Notes under the pieces: model-generated
What the model saw: only the letters and a program-made list of their open reading frames with translations
The model's database searches: none
Told to the model about the DNA's origin: nothing
In this document: one piece after another, positions 1-8,341 of the stretch
How positions within the stretch are numbered: the first letter of the stretch is position 1
How the letters are laid out: each line of letters opens with the position of its first letter
Made by a program: the position numbers and the translations under genes
NCBI GenBank assembly: GCA_023398375.1
Contig: JAEWSH010000111.1
Coordinates: 1-13,906, forward strand
Direction: 5' to 3'
Length of the DNA: 13,906 bases
Origin: Bacillota bacterium
GTDB lineage: Bacteria; Bacillota; Clostridia; Lachnospirales; Lachnospiraceae

Positions 1-1046
1 TGGTAAAAATCAATAAAATTGAAGATATAGGGAATTTCTCCAGCCAGGGAAACATTCATTATGAAGTGAAAGAAATTGACGATGATATCACCGAGGACAT
101 CTGGTGGGAAGCCAAATTCCTTGATGCTATCAAGAACACCGAAGGAACCATATCCAAATGGGGAGAATCCCCCATCACCATTCCTGCCGGAGACTGTACG
201 GGCGAAGGCAACACCCCGGACGAGTCCGGCTCAGAAACCCCTACAGACCCGGTCTCCTATACGTACGTATTCGAAGACAACTTCCCGTTGGTAGGCGACT
301 ACGACTTCAACGATGTGGTCTTGGACGTGGAGACCTACTATCACCGCGAGAAAAATACGAACCACATCAAGCGCATACAGCTCGACGTGACCCTTGCTGC
401 AGCAGGAGCAAGCAAGCCGTTGGGCGTAGGGCTCCGGATTACCGGAATCAATAAATCCGATATCCGGGAAGTCAAGACCGGAGGCGACGATTCGCGTTTC
501 CAGGAGTCATTCAACAGCTCGTACAACAAATTCAGGTACAATAACGTTACTTATATGGAAGATTCCGATCCGAGTGTCGTAATCCCCATCGCAGGCGAAG
601 TACACAATGTATTTGGAGTCGAACCGGGTGAGATGGTAAACACCGGCATTGGAGTAACCGCCAAAGAGTATACTTATGAAGTCATTATTGAACTGACAGA
701 CCAAACTCGGACAGAGCCCCTATTCTCAAAAGACAATCTGGACTTCTTCATCTGTTATCAATATAAAAGCATGGAACAACGCATGGAAGTTCATCTTTAC
801 GAATTTTGGGGATATGGCGCCACTGCCGCCGGAACCATACAGCAAGAGAATCTTGACTTAGCAGGCAACAACACGTGGGCAATCTGCGTGCCGTATGGCT
901 TCCGCTATCCCAAGGAAACCATCAATGTTTCACGTACTGACATCCCCGAAGCAAGCGCATATCCGGAATTCATCTATTGGGCCCAAGACAGAACCCAGTA
1001 TACGGAATGGTACGAACACCCGGTAGAAGAAAATGTATATAGATAA
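1..1046 (+). CDS. LruC-domain secreted protein, 3' part
   Basis: The frame is open from the first base (complete codons from base 3) to TAA at 1044-1046, so the gene starts upstream; the in-frame GTG at 66 is not its start. About 347 residues are visible. From about base 258 comes a LruC-type domain (DUF4842-like): a Tyr-Val-Phe-Glu-Asp lead, then an acidic GDYDFNDVVLD block that is the family hallmark and looks like a metal-binding loop, then beta-rich sequence to the end. A Pro/Glu/Thr/Ser-rich linker (about bases 200-255) precedes it. Family members in Bacteroidota are usually exported lipoproteins or surface proteins of unknown role; the signal peptide would lie outside the window. The next gene starts 25 nt downstream on the same strand, so co-transcription with the polysaccharide genes is possible but not shown. 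Identity of the domain is fairly sure; function is unknown. Confidence 0.85.
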   Translation, partial: VKINKIEDIGNFSSQGNIHYEVKEIDDDITEDIWWEAKFLDAIKNTEGTISKWGESPITIPAGDCTGEGNTPDESGSETPTDPVSYTYVFEDNFPLVGDYDFNDVVLDVETYYHREKNTNHIKRIQLDVTLAAAGASKPLGVGLRITGINKSDIREVKTGGDDSRFQESFNSSYNKFRYNNVTYMEDSDPSVVIPIAGEVHNVFGVEPGEMVNTGIGVTAKEYTYEVIIELTDQTRTEPLFSKDNLDFFICYQYKSMEQRMEVHLYEFWGYGATAAGTIQQENLDLAGNNTWAICVPYGFRYPKETINVSRTDIPEASAYPEFIYWAQDRTQYTEWYEHPVEENVYR

Positions 1047-1071
1047 ATATAGCAAACAATTATCATAAACA

Positions 1072-1431
1072 ATGAAACAAATATTATTTGTAGATGACAA
1101 ACCTGCCATAGGCAAGGTACTCTCGGTCTATTTAGGGAAAGAGAATGAGCTGGTTTATTTCGAAGATCCCGTCAGGGCCATAGAATGGCTGAATGAGGGG
1201 AACGAACCCGCTCTCATCATTTCGGACATACGCATGCCCAAGATGACCGGCAGTGAATTCCTGGCATATCTGAAAAGCAATTCACTTTTCAAGGACATTC
1301 CGGTTGTGATGCTTTCCAGTGAAGAAAGTACCACCGAGCGCATCAACCTGCTCGAAGCCGGAGCCGAGGATTTCATACTGAAACCTTTCAATCCTATGGA
1401 GCTGAAGGCCCGTATCAAGAAATTTCTCTAA
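1072..1431 (+). CDS. Single-domain (CheY-like) response regulator
   Basis: This 119-residue protein is a complete receiver domain and nothing else. It has the acidic pair D8/D9, the phosphoacceptor D52 in ISDIRMPKM, the switch Ser S82 and the conserved Lys-Pro K104-P105 in FILKPF. All residues needed for phosphorylation by a histidine kinase are present. There is no DNA-binding or output domain, so it must act by contacting a partner protein or passing phosphate on. No kinase gene is visible. It lies 25 nt after the LruC gene and 12 nt before a sugar transferase whose N-terminus is itself receiver-like, which suggests (inference) that it controls polysaccharide initiation directly. The start is ATG at 1072; no strong ribosome-binding site is seen, as is usual in Bacteroidota. 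Confidence 0.95.
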   Translation: MKQILFVDDKPAIGKVLSVYLGKENELVYFEDPVRAIEWLNEGNEPALIISDIRMPKMTGSEFLAYLKSNSLFKDIPVVMLSSEESTTERINLLEAGAEDFILKPFNPMELKARIKKFL

Positions 1432-1443
1432 ACGACAAAATCA

Positions 1444-2616
1444 ATGGATATGTTATATTATATCTACATAGGTAGCAACCGCGTCACCATCGACCACTTG
1501 AGCAAAATTACGGGAGGCATGTTCATGGCTGTTTCATCCTGCAACAAAGCGGCGAAAGTCATCGACGGTATCCGCGAACGGTACAACACATCCATTCTTT
1601 ACGAAGAAAGCACCCCTCAAAAGGACAGCCAGAACATCACTTTCCTGCACAAGCGCTTCCCCCGTGTCTACATCATCCTCATCACCGAAGGACTGCAGAA
1701 GGAACACCGCAAGCTCTATCTGCAGGCAGGTGTCAACAACACCCTTTCCCCCATGGCCAGCGAAGAGAGCCTCCAGCAAATGACGAAATTCCTCCAGTTG
1801 CGCAAGGAGCATAAGTTGCAGGAATTCAGCCAGTCACACCGTAAGATATTCAACACCTTCCACCTGCCTATGTGGAAGCGTATCTTCGACATCCTTTTTG
1901 CCGTTGCCGTACTGATTGCACTGTCTCCGATATTCATTGTGACAGCCATAGCCATCCGCATGGAAAGCAAGGGAAAAGTGATTTACAAGTCCCAGCGCGT
2001 AGGCAGCAACTACCAGATATTCAACTTCCTGAAGTTCCGCTCCATGTACACCAATGCAGACAAGCGCCTGAAGGAGCTGAATGCACTCAACCAATACAAG
2101 ATGGAAGAAGAGCTTACGGACGAGCAGCCTGATATTCGCTTCGACGACCTGACCGGCACTTCCGAAGAGGAGGCTACCCTGCTGATTTCGGACGATTTCG
2201 TCATCTCCGAAGAAGATTTCCTTAAAAAGAAGGCCCAAGAAAAACAGAATACGTTCGTCAAGATAGAGAACGATCCCCGCGTCACCCGCGTAGGCCGTTT
2301 CATCCGCAAGTACAGCATTGACGAACTGCCGCAGCTGTTCAACGTCCTCAAAGGAGACATGAGCATCGTGGGCAACCGCCCGCTCCCCCTCTACGAGGCC
2401 GAGCTGCTGACCAGCGACGCATATATCGAGCGCTTCATGGCCCCCGCCGGACTGACGGGACTGTGGCAAGTGGAGAAACGAGGCGGTGCCGGGAAGATGT
2501 CGGCCGAAGAGCGCAAGCAACTGGACATTAAGTACGCCAAAGAATTTTCATTCTGGCTGGACATGAAGATACTGTGCAAGACGCTGACGGCGTTTGTGCA
2601 GAAAGAGAATGTATAA
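1444..2616 (+). CDS. Polyprenyl-phosphate sugar transferase with N-terminal pseudo-receiver
   Basis: A 390-residue initiating sugar transferase of the WcaJ/PssA/PglC type. Such enzymes move a sugar-1-phosphate from a nucleotide sugar onto undecaprenyl phosphate at the inner face of the cytoplasmic membrane. Residues 1-125 fold-match a receiver domain without catalytic residues. Residues 147-171 are the hydrophobic re-entrant helix that follows the KRIFDI motif. Catalytic motifs follow: KFRSM (197-201), DPRVTRVGRFIRK (277-289), the DELPQLFNVLKGDMS core with the D293/E294 pair, GNRPLPLYE (310-318), and the PAGLTGLWQV block (334-343). Between KFRSM and DPR there is an unusually long acidic insert (about 208-272). 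GNRP replaces the commoner GPRP. The start is ATG at 1444; ATG at 1450 is an alternative. The sugar transferred cannot be read from the sequence. Confidence 0.95.
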   Translation: MDMLYYIYIGSNRVTIDHLSKITGGMFMAVSSCNKAAKVIDGIRERYNTSILYEESTPQKDSQNITFLHKRFPRVYIILITEGLQKEHRKLYLQAGVNNTLSPMASEESLQQMTKFLQLRKEHKLQEFSQSHRKIFNTFHLPMWKRIFDILFAVAVLIALSPIFIVTAIAIRMESKGKVIYKSQRVGSNYQIFNFLKFRSMYTNADKRLKELNALNQYKMEEELTDEQPDIRFDDLTGTSEEEATLLISDDFVISEEDFLKKKAQEKQNTFVKIENDPRVTRVGRFIRKYSIDELPQLFNVLKGDMSIVGNRPLPLYEAELLTSDAYIERFMAPAGLTGLWQVEKRGGAGKMSAEERKQLDIKYAKEFSFWLDMKILCKTLTAFVQKENV

Positions 2617-2638
2617 AAATAAAGATAACAGGAATTAT

Positions 2639-3487
2639 ATGGCTTTAGAGATGATAAAAAGATATATCACGTCCATCATTTACAGTGTAATCCTCTTAGG
2701 ATTGTTGGGGGTACCTTTGTCTGTGGCTGCGCAGCAGGAGTTGACACGGGAGGAGCGCATCAAGATATTGGAGCAACTCAAGATGGAGGACAAGAAAATA
2801 GAAGTCAACACATTGGGTTTAATCAGTCCGAAGACATCAATAGATATTGAGAAGTTAGAGTTGCCCCCTCTATCTGTCTTTCTTGATGCAGTGACAGAAA
2901 ATGCATTAGTAAAAAAAGCGCAATCCCAAGTAGAGCAAGTCAAGAACCAATATAGATTAGAAAAGCGGAACTGGTGGAACTACTTCAGACTGAACGGTAA
3001 CTATTCCTACGGACGCTATAATATTATAGGCAATGCCAGTGACGAGTTCACCCCTATGTACCAGACAACGATGTCAAGTGCCCAGCACAACTTCAATGTC
3101 GGGGCCAGCGTCGGTATCACTTTAGGAGACTTGTTCAACCGACCGCTGAAACTGAAAGACTACCGCTATCAGATAGAACAATTGCAATATATGCAAGAAG
3201 ATGTCATGGAAGAACGGAGACTAAAGGTATTGGAAGCCTACAATGCAGTTACCGAACAATTAGCCACTATAAAAGCCAAAGCAGAAACGGCCGCCTTGTA
3301 TAACGCACAGATGAAAATCTCAGAAAACAACTTCATACAAGGAACCGTTGACATCATTTCACTCTCTTTGGAACGTGCGCGCCGCACTGGTGCCGTGACC
3401 ACGTATGAACAGAGTCGTGTAGCTTTACACAATTCTATCGTATTACTGGAGATGCTGACTAATGTAAAAGTTATATCAGACAAATAA
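2639..3487 (+). CDS. Half-length TolC-family outer-membrane protein
   Basis: With the start at ATG 2639 the protein has 282 residues; the frame is open from 2594, and ATG 2609 (overlapping the previous stop) and 2651 are alternatives. I prefer 2639 because an AGGA lies 8 nt upstream and a signal peptide follows directly: Lys/Arg at 7-8, hydrophobic 11-29, likely cleavage near SVAA-QQ (28-33). The mature part holds one outer-membrane efflux (OEP) repeat: helix about 77-112, two beta strands about 116-126 and 151-162 around a Tyr/Asn-rich loop, then long helices 171-228 and 230-277. Normal TolC proteins are about 420-480 residues with two such repeats, so this is a single-repeat form, not an obvious truncation, as both ends look complete. 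It ends 7 nt before a Wzz-like gene. I infer an outer-membrane channel role in polysaccharide export. Confidence 0.83.
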   Translation: MALEMIKRYITSIIYSVILLGLLGVPLSVAAQQELTREERIKILEQLKMEDKKIEVNTLGLISPKTSIDIEKLELPPLSVFLDAVTENALVKKAQSQVEQVKNQYRLEKRNWWNYFRLNGNYSYGRYNIIGNASDEFTPMYQTTMSSAQHNFNVGASVGITLGDLFNRPLKLKDYRYQIEQLQYMQEDVMEERRLKVLEAYNAVTEQLATIKAKAETAALYNAQMKISENNFIQGTVDIISLSLERARRTGAVTTYEQSRVALHNSIVLLEMLTNVKVISDK

Positions 3488-3494
3488 ACCGATT

Positions 3495-5654
3495 ATGAAT
3501 ATAGTACAATTTTTGGCAAGCTTCTTTTACCGCATCCGTTATTGGTTATTGTGGGGAAGCCTCCTTGTTACGGCATTGGTCATATACTTTACACAGTTTC
3601 TGCCATACAGTTATACGGTAAACAGCAGTCTATATGCAGGTGTAACCAACAGCACCAATCTGGACGGAAGCCAGCTTATCAATATCAACAGTACCTTCGA
3701 CAATATCATCAATATAGGCAAGTCCAAGAACACTTTGGCAAAGGTTTCGGTACGTCTGCTTGCAACCAGCCTCGTATACGGTGATGAGTGGAAAGACAAC
3801 ATGTACATTCAAGCCAAACATTATAGGCAGCTCGTCCAAATCCTTCCTAAAGAAGTGCTGGCTTTGGTAGACCGTTCCTCTTTGGATAAAACTACAAATA
3901 ATCTGATGAATTACCGGAAAGAGAACAGCAGTAATTTTGTCTATTCCATATTCAACCGTCCCTACCCTTATTACAGTTATAGCGCATTAAACACAATCAC
4001 CATTAAACGACTGGGTACCAGCGACCTGATAGAATTGGTATATACCTCCTCCGATCCCGGTATTACGCAAAACACCCTCAAGATATTGGAAGATGAACTG
4101 TTAAAGGCTTATGAGCAACTCCGGTTCAGTGCCACGAACAGTGCTATCGCCTATTTTGAAGAGCAAGTGCGCATAGCCAAAAAAGCACTTACTGCAGAAG
4201 AAGATGATTTGACAGACTATAGTGTTCAGAAACAAGTCATCAACTACAATGAACAATCCAAAGCATTGGCTCTGACTAAATATGGTACTGATGATCGCAT
4301 GGAAGAAGTCCAGCGAATCTATGGAAGTGCGGTTGCCTTGCGCCAGATGTTAGAGAATAAAATGGATATACGTGCCAAGATTATACGCACAAATACTAAT
4401 TTGTTGCAAGAGCTGGAAAAAGTCAGTACCCTGAATCAAAGCATTCTCGAACAGGAAATTTTCACCACAGAACAAAGTCAGCAGAACAGTAGTAAACTTC
4501 AAAAAGAAAAAGAAGCCCTGCAAAAGGCAGAAGAAAAGATAAGCCATCTCTCCGATAATTTGAATGAGTACAGTTTTTCCAAAGAAGGTGTAGGCATTCA
4601 GGATATGGTGACAGAATGGCTGACGGCATGCATCAATGAGGCAAAAGCCAAAGCTGAAGTGAAAGTATTGGTTGACCGCCAGCGTGAAATTGTCGACCAA
4701 TACCGGGATTTTTCACCCGTAGGCACCCAAATCAAGCGGAAAGAGCGTGCCGTGGGCATTGCCGAAGACAATTACCGCCGACAGATAGCAGGCCTTGCCG
4801 AAGCACACCTCCGCTTACAGAACATCAAGATGACGACAGCCAACCTGCAAGTCATAGCATCACCCGAGTATCCGCTGACAGACAATGGCAGAAAAAGGCT
4901 TATCTACATCCTTGCCGCATTCTTCGGCAGTTTAATATTCATAAGCGGCTACTTCCTGCTGATTGAATTGTTAGACCGCACTCTCCGCGATCCGGACCGC
5001 AGCAAACGTCTGTCCGGACTCTCTGTCATTGCAGCATTCAATGGTATAAGCAACTTGAAGTATCGTGGATTCCTCAAGGCTTGCAACCGGCTTGCCGCTG
5101 CCTACAGTTGCCGGCAATTGAACAACTACCTGCATCCGGACCGTCCTACTGTCATAAACCTGCTCAGCATGGAGAAACGTGAAGGAAAATCATTCCTTGC
5201 CAAATATTTCATTGATTATTGGGAAACTGAGGGTATGAAAGTGCGCCTTGTAAAATACGACCACGATTTCGATACCCAAAACAAGGGATATGTACAAGCT
5301 CAAGAATTGTCTGACTTCTGGGTTCTGAATGAAGCAGAAGAAATACCGGACATCATTTTAGTGGAATATCCTGCTGTCAGTACCGCAACTCTACCTATGC
5401 CGGTATTGAAAAAGGCAGATTTCAATTTGCTGATAGCCAACGCCGCCCGATTGTGGGGCAGAGATGACGACACCCGATTGAAACCGTTAAAGGAAGAATT
5501 GGAAGGAACTCCTCTATTTATGTATCTCAACAATGCAGACCGCGAAGTGGTTGAAAGCTTCACCGGAGAATTGCCTCCTCATACTCCGGTCCACAGTTTC
5601 TTCAGCCGGTTGGCACAATTAGGGTTAACATCCAAATCTGCTGCTGTAAAGTAA
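3495..5654 (+). CDS. Wzz/Wzc-like chain-length protein with degenerate tyrosine-kinase domain
   Basis: A 719-residue polysaccharide co-polymerase of the inner membrane, which normally sets chain length and couples synthesis to export. It has a membrane helix at about 16-35, a large periplasmic part with long coiled coil (about 190-445), a Pro-containing SPEYPLTDNGRKR segment (456-468) and a second membrane helix at about 468-491. The C-terminal cytoplasmic part (550-719) resembles a BY-kinase/ParA-like ATPase but is decayed: only GKS (564-566) of Walker A is kept, the Walker A' site reads LVKYDHDF (585-592), and Walker B ends in Glu (ILVEYP, E624) where Asp is usual. The C-terminal tail has no tyrosine cluster. 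Kinase activity is therefore doubtful; a structural or nucleotide-sensing role is more likely. It sits between the TolC-like gene and the polymerase, as expected for such partners. Confidence 0.9.
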   Translation: MNIVQFLASFFYRIRYWLLWGSLLVTALVIYFTQFLPYSYTVNSSLYAGVTNSTNLDGSQLININSTFDNIINIGKSKNTLAKVSVRLLATSLVYGDEWKDNMYIQAKHYRQLVQILPKEVLALVDRSSLDKTTNNLMNYRKENSSNFVYSIFNRPYPYYSYSALNTITIKRLGTSDLIELVYTSSDPGITQNTLKILEDELLKAYEQLRFSATNSAIAYFEEQVRIAKKALTAEEDDLTDYSVQKQVINYNEQSKALALTKYGTDDRMEEVQRIYGSAVALRQMLENKMDIRAKIIRTNTNLLQELEKVSTLNQSILEQEIFTTEQSQQNSSKLQKEKEALQKAEEKISHLSDNLNEYSFSKEGVGIQDMVTEWLTACINEAKAKAEVKVLVDRQREIVDQYRDFSPVGTQIKRKERAVGIAEDNYRRQIAGLAEAHLRLQNIKMTTANLQVIASPEYPLTDNGRKRLIYILAAFFGSLIFISGYFLLIELLDRTLRDPDRSKRLSGLSVIAAFNGISNLKYRGFLKACNRLAAAYSCRQLNNYLHPDRPTVINLLSMEKREGKSFLAKYFIDYWETEGMKVRLVKYDHDFDTQNKGYVQAQELSDFWVLNEAEEIPDIILVEYPAVSTATLPMPVLKKADFNLLIANAARLWGRDDDTRLKPLKEELEGTPLFMYLNNADREVVESFTGELPPHTPVHSFFSRLAQLGLTSKSAAVK

Positions 5655-7112
5655 ATGCAAATGGGTATTAAAGGACATAGTATATCTCCCTTCGTAGCAA
5701 CACTGTCAGTGTTCATCATAGGGTTGGCTGTAATCACCTACAGCCTACTCTCCGGTGCATGGTATATCTTTGCCTCCATTTGCTTTTTCCCTTTCTTACT
5801 GATAATGGCAATACAAGCATTAAAAAATCCTTTTGTCGGTGTATGTCTCCTATTCACATTCAATTACTTTTTCATTCCCTGGTACAGATACACGCAGGGC
5901 AGTGGGTTGAGTGTCTGGTATGATGTCGCAACCGTCACCCTGCTTGTGACGCTCCTGATATATTCCTATCACCAACAAGGTAAGATTGCATGGAAATACG
6001 CCAAAAACATTCTGACGTTCGGAGGTTGTATATGGGCCATATATACTGCGGCAGAAATATTGAATCCAACAGCACTCACTGAAGCTTGGGTTTACTCCCG
6101 TGGAACCATATACAATACTCTTGTCGTATCATTGATTAGTGTTTTAACAATGACCTCCTACAAGCGGTTGCGAGTCATTATGCTTCTTTTGTCCATATTC
6201 ACACTGACAGCCGTGGCAAAAGCCATTTACCAGAAATATGCAGGTTTTGATGAGACAGAAACAACCATGCTGATTGAAACGGAAATGTACAAGACACACC
6301 TTCTATCCGATGTCACCCGCTATTTTTCCTTTTTCACAGATGCCGGAAATTTCGGCTCCAACATGGGGTTTGCCACCATTCTGTTCGGTATTTCCGCCAT
6401 CTTCATGAAAAAACGCTCCATCAGAATCTATTATGCGATTATTGCCATGTGTGCCATATATGCCTTGTTCATTTCCGGCACCCGCGGTGCATTGTTTGTC
6501 CCCATCGGAGGAATCATATTGTTAACTTTTCTCAGCAAAAACATCAAACTTATGGGAGCTACAGTCTTCTTCGGATTGTTTTTTTATGTTTTTTTCGCCC
6601 ATACCTATATCGGTGAAAGCAACACTTCCATCAGGCGTATGCGTACAGCTTTCAGACCGACAGAAGATGCCTCATACATTGTCCGCAAAGAAAATCAAAA
6701 AAAATTGGCTGAATATCTAAAATACAAACCTTTCGGAGAAGGACTCGGCTTGGGAGGAGTAGAAGCCAGAAAATATGGTTCCCGTCTCACAACACTCATT
6801 CCCCATGATTCTTTTTATGTCAAGACATGGATGGAAACCGGTATTGTAGGATTAGTGCTTTTTCTTATCATATATGTCAGTGCATTGTTAAGAGGTTGCT
6901 ATCTTATCATGTTTCGAATCAAGAATAACGAATTACGCGGAATACTCACAGCCATTGCATGCGGTATCTTCGGAATGATGATAAGTGCCTATGGAAATGC
7001 TTTCTTCGGGCAATTCCCTACAGGATTTATAATCATTTTATTTTTGTCAGTTCTGATTAACGGGGAGCATATCGACCAACTGCTGACAGAAAAACTGAGA
7101 ACAAAAAAATAG
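5655..7112 (+). CDS. Wzy / O-antigen-ligase-type polysaccharide polymerase
   Basis: A 485-residue membrane protein with about 12-14 hydrophobic segments spread over its length. The Wzy_C (O-antigen ligase) signature is clear: FISGTRGALFVPIGG (272-286) inside a helix pair, then a long periplasmic loop (about 317-395) with GEGLGLGG (361-368) and IPHDSFYVKTWMETGIVGL (382-400), where H384 is the family's conserved His. Members join repeat units on the periplasmic face or transfer them to a lipid acceptor; in an operon with an initiating transferase and a Wzz-like gene, polymerase is the better reading. The ATG directly follows the previous TAA with no gap, suggesting translational coupling; a second ATG six bases on is also possible. 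Base composition is visibly AT-richer than in the genes at either end of the operon. Confidence 0.9.
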   Translation: MQMGIKGHSISPFVATLSVFIIGLAVITYSLLSGAWYIFASICFFPFLLIMAIQALKNPFVGVCLLFTFNYFFIPWYRYTQGSGLSVWYDVATVTLLVTLLIYSYHQQGKIAWKYAKNILTFGGCIWAIYTAAEILNPTALTEAWVYSRGTIYNTLVVSLISVLTMTSYKRLRVIMLLLSIFTLTAVAKAIYQKYAGFDETETTMLIETEMYKTHLLSDVTRYFSFFTDAGNFGSNMGFATILFGISAIFMKKRSIRIYYAIIAMCAIYALFISGTRGALFVPIGGIILLTFLSKNIKLMGATVFFGLFFYVFFAHTYIGESNTSIRRMRTAFRPTEDASYIVRKENQKKLAEYLKYKPFGEGLGLGGVEARKYGSRLTTLIPHDSFYVKTWMETGIVGLVLFLIIYVSALLRGCYLIMFRIKNNELRGILTAIACGIFGMMISAYGNAFFGQFPTGFIIILFLSVLINGEHIDQLLTEKLRTKK

Positions 7113-7135
7113 AAAATATTAAATAGAAAACATAT

Positions 7136-8341
7136 ATGAACGACATTTTTTCCATATTCAATCCCGACTGGTGGATGGACGAGAACAACAATGCCTTGCA
7201 AATGACGGACGCGGTTCTTTTCTTATTGCTGGCCATCCCCGTAGCCTACTTGTTTATCTATGCATTGGCCTCCTTACGGAAATACAAGAATCCCTATCCA
7301 CCGTCCCCCAAGCGACATCGGTTCCTGGTCCTCTTTGTTGTGCTGAAAAACGGCAAGGAAGTGATAGAGTCCATCAATCATTTCCTTGACACGCAGACGT
7401 ATCCGAAAGAAAAATACGACATCGCAGTGGCTGCCACACAACTGTCCGAAGAAGATTTGGTTACGCTGCTCCAGATGCCGGTCAACATTGTCGTGCCCGA
7501 TAAAGAGCATTGCACAAAGATATATGCCATACAGCAGGTCATGGAGCGCTATTCTCCTCATGAGTACGATGCCATCACCATATTCAATTCTGACAACAAA
7601 ATCGTCCCCAACGCATTAGAACTTTTCAACAATGCCTACTACTCCGGCTGCGATGCCATCCAAGCCCACCGCATGACGGAAAACCTGAATACCAACATCG
7701 CCGTATTAAACGCCACCAGCGAAGAAATCAACAACCACCTCTTCCGCAAGGCACATACGGCACTGGGATTCTCCTCTGCCCTCATCGGTTCGGGCATGAT
7801 GTTTGATTTTGAGATGTTCCAGGAAATCGCTCCCAGGTTATCAGGAAGCGATTTGGCCAAAGCTGCAGAAATGGAACTCCTGAAGGAAAACATATATACC
7901 GAATACATGGAGGAAATAGTCTGCTATTGCAAAAAGACGGACGATACATCGGGGTACAGCAAAGAACGCCAGCGCTGGTTGGGCTCACAGTACCGCAGCT
8001 CCATACTGGCATTGCAACAATTTCCGATAGCATTCTTACAAGGAAAGTGGGATTTATGCGAAAAATTATTCCAATGGCTACTTCCATCCCGTTTCCTGCT
8101 CATCTTATATATCACGATATGTGCCGTGGCAATGACGTTTCTGGAGTGGCCGCTTGCTACAAAATGGTATGCACTTTTAGCCGTTTTATTCATCACTTTT
8201 CTGATGGCCATGCCCGAAGGGGAAATCAGCCGCAAATTCCGGAGCGCTTTCTGGTCTCTGCCCATATTGGTAGTCACCTCTTCCATGAGCCACATCACGA
8301 GAATCTTTAAACGGAAAAAGAAAAGAAAGGCAGCAAAATGA
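7136..8341 (+). CDS. Membrane GT2-family glycosyltransferase, divergent motifs
   Basis: A 401-residue protein with one N-terminal membrane helix (about 25-46), a cytoplasmic GT-A domain (about 62-290) and two or three C-terminal hydrophobic segments (about 318-382), the layout of processive-type GT2 enzymes. Family landmarks can be lined up but several differ: the first Asp region is replaced, K128 in CTKIYA matches the nucleotide-binding Lys, IFNSDN (149-154) stands for the usual DAD/DxD, AAEMEL (243-248) stands where EDxEL carries the catalytic base (Asp to Glu at 245), and ERQRW (277-281) stands for QRxRW. It may be an active variant or a non-catalytic partner. A basic tail (392-401) ends the protein. 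Its TGA overlaps the ATG of the next gene by 4 nt, so the two are translationally coupled. Confidence 0.85.
   Translation: MNDIFSIFNPDWWMDENNNALQMTDAVLFLLLAIPVAYLFIYALASLRKYKNPYPPSPKRHRFLVLFVVLKNGKEVIESINHFLDTQTYPKEKYDIAVAATQLSEEDLVTLLQMPVNIVVPDKEHCTKIYAIQQVMERYSPHEYDAITIFNSDNKIVPNALELFNNAYYSGCDAIQAHRMTENLNTNIAVLNATSEEINNHLFRKAHTALGFSSALIGSGMMFDFEMFQEIAPRLSGSDLAKAAEMELLKENIYTEYMEEIVCYCKKTDDTSGYSKERQRWLGSQYRSSILALQQFPIAFLQGKWDLCEKLFQWLLPSRFLLILYITICAVAMTFLEWPLATKWYALLAVLFITFLMAMPEGEISRKFRSAFWSLPILVVTSSMSHITRIFKRKKKRKAAK

Noticed and set aside
1834..2520. A 228-codon open frame on the minus strand inside the sugar transferase gene
   Set aside because: It is antisense to a clear transferase with intact motifs; the sequence shows no family features and arises from codon bias of the real gene.
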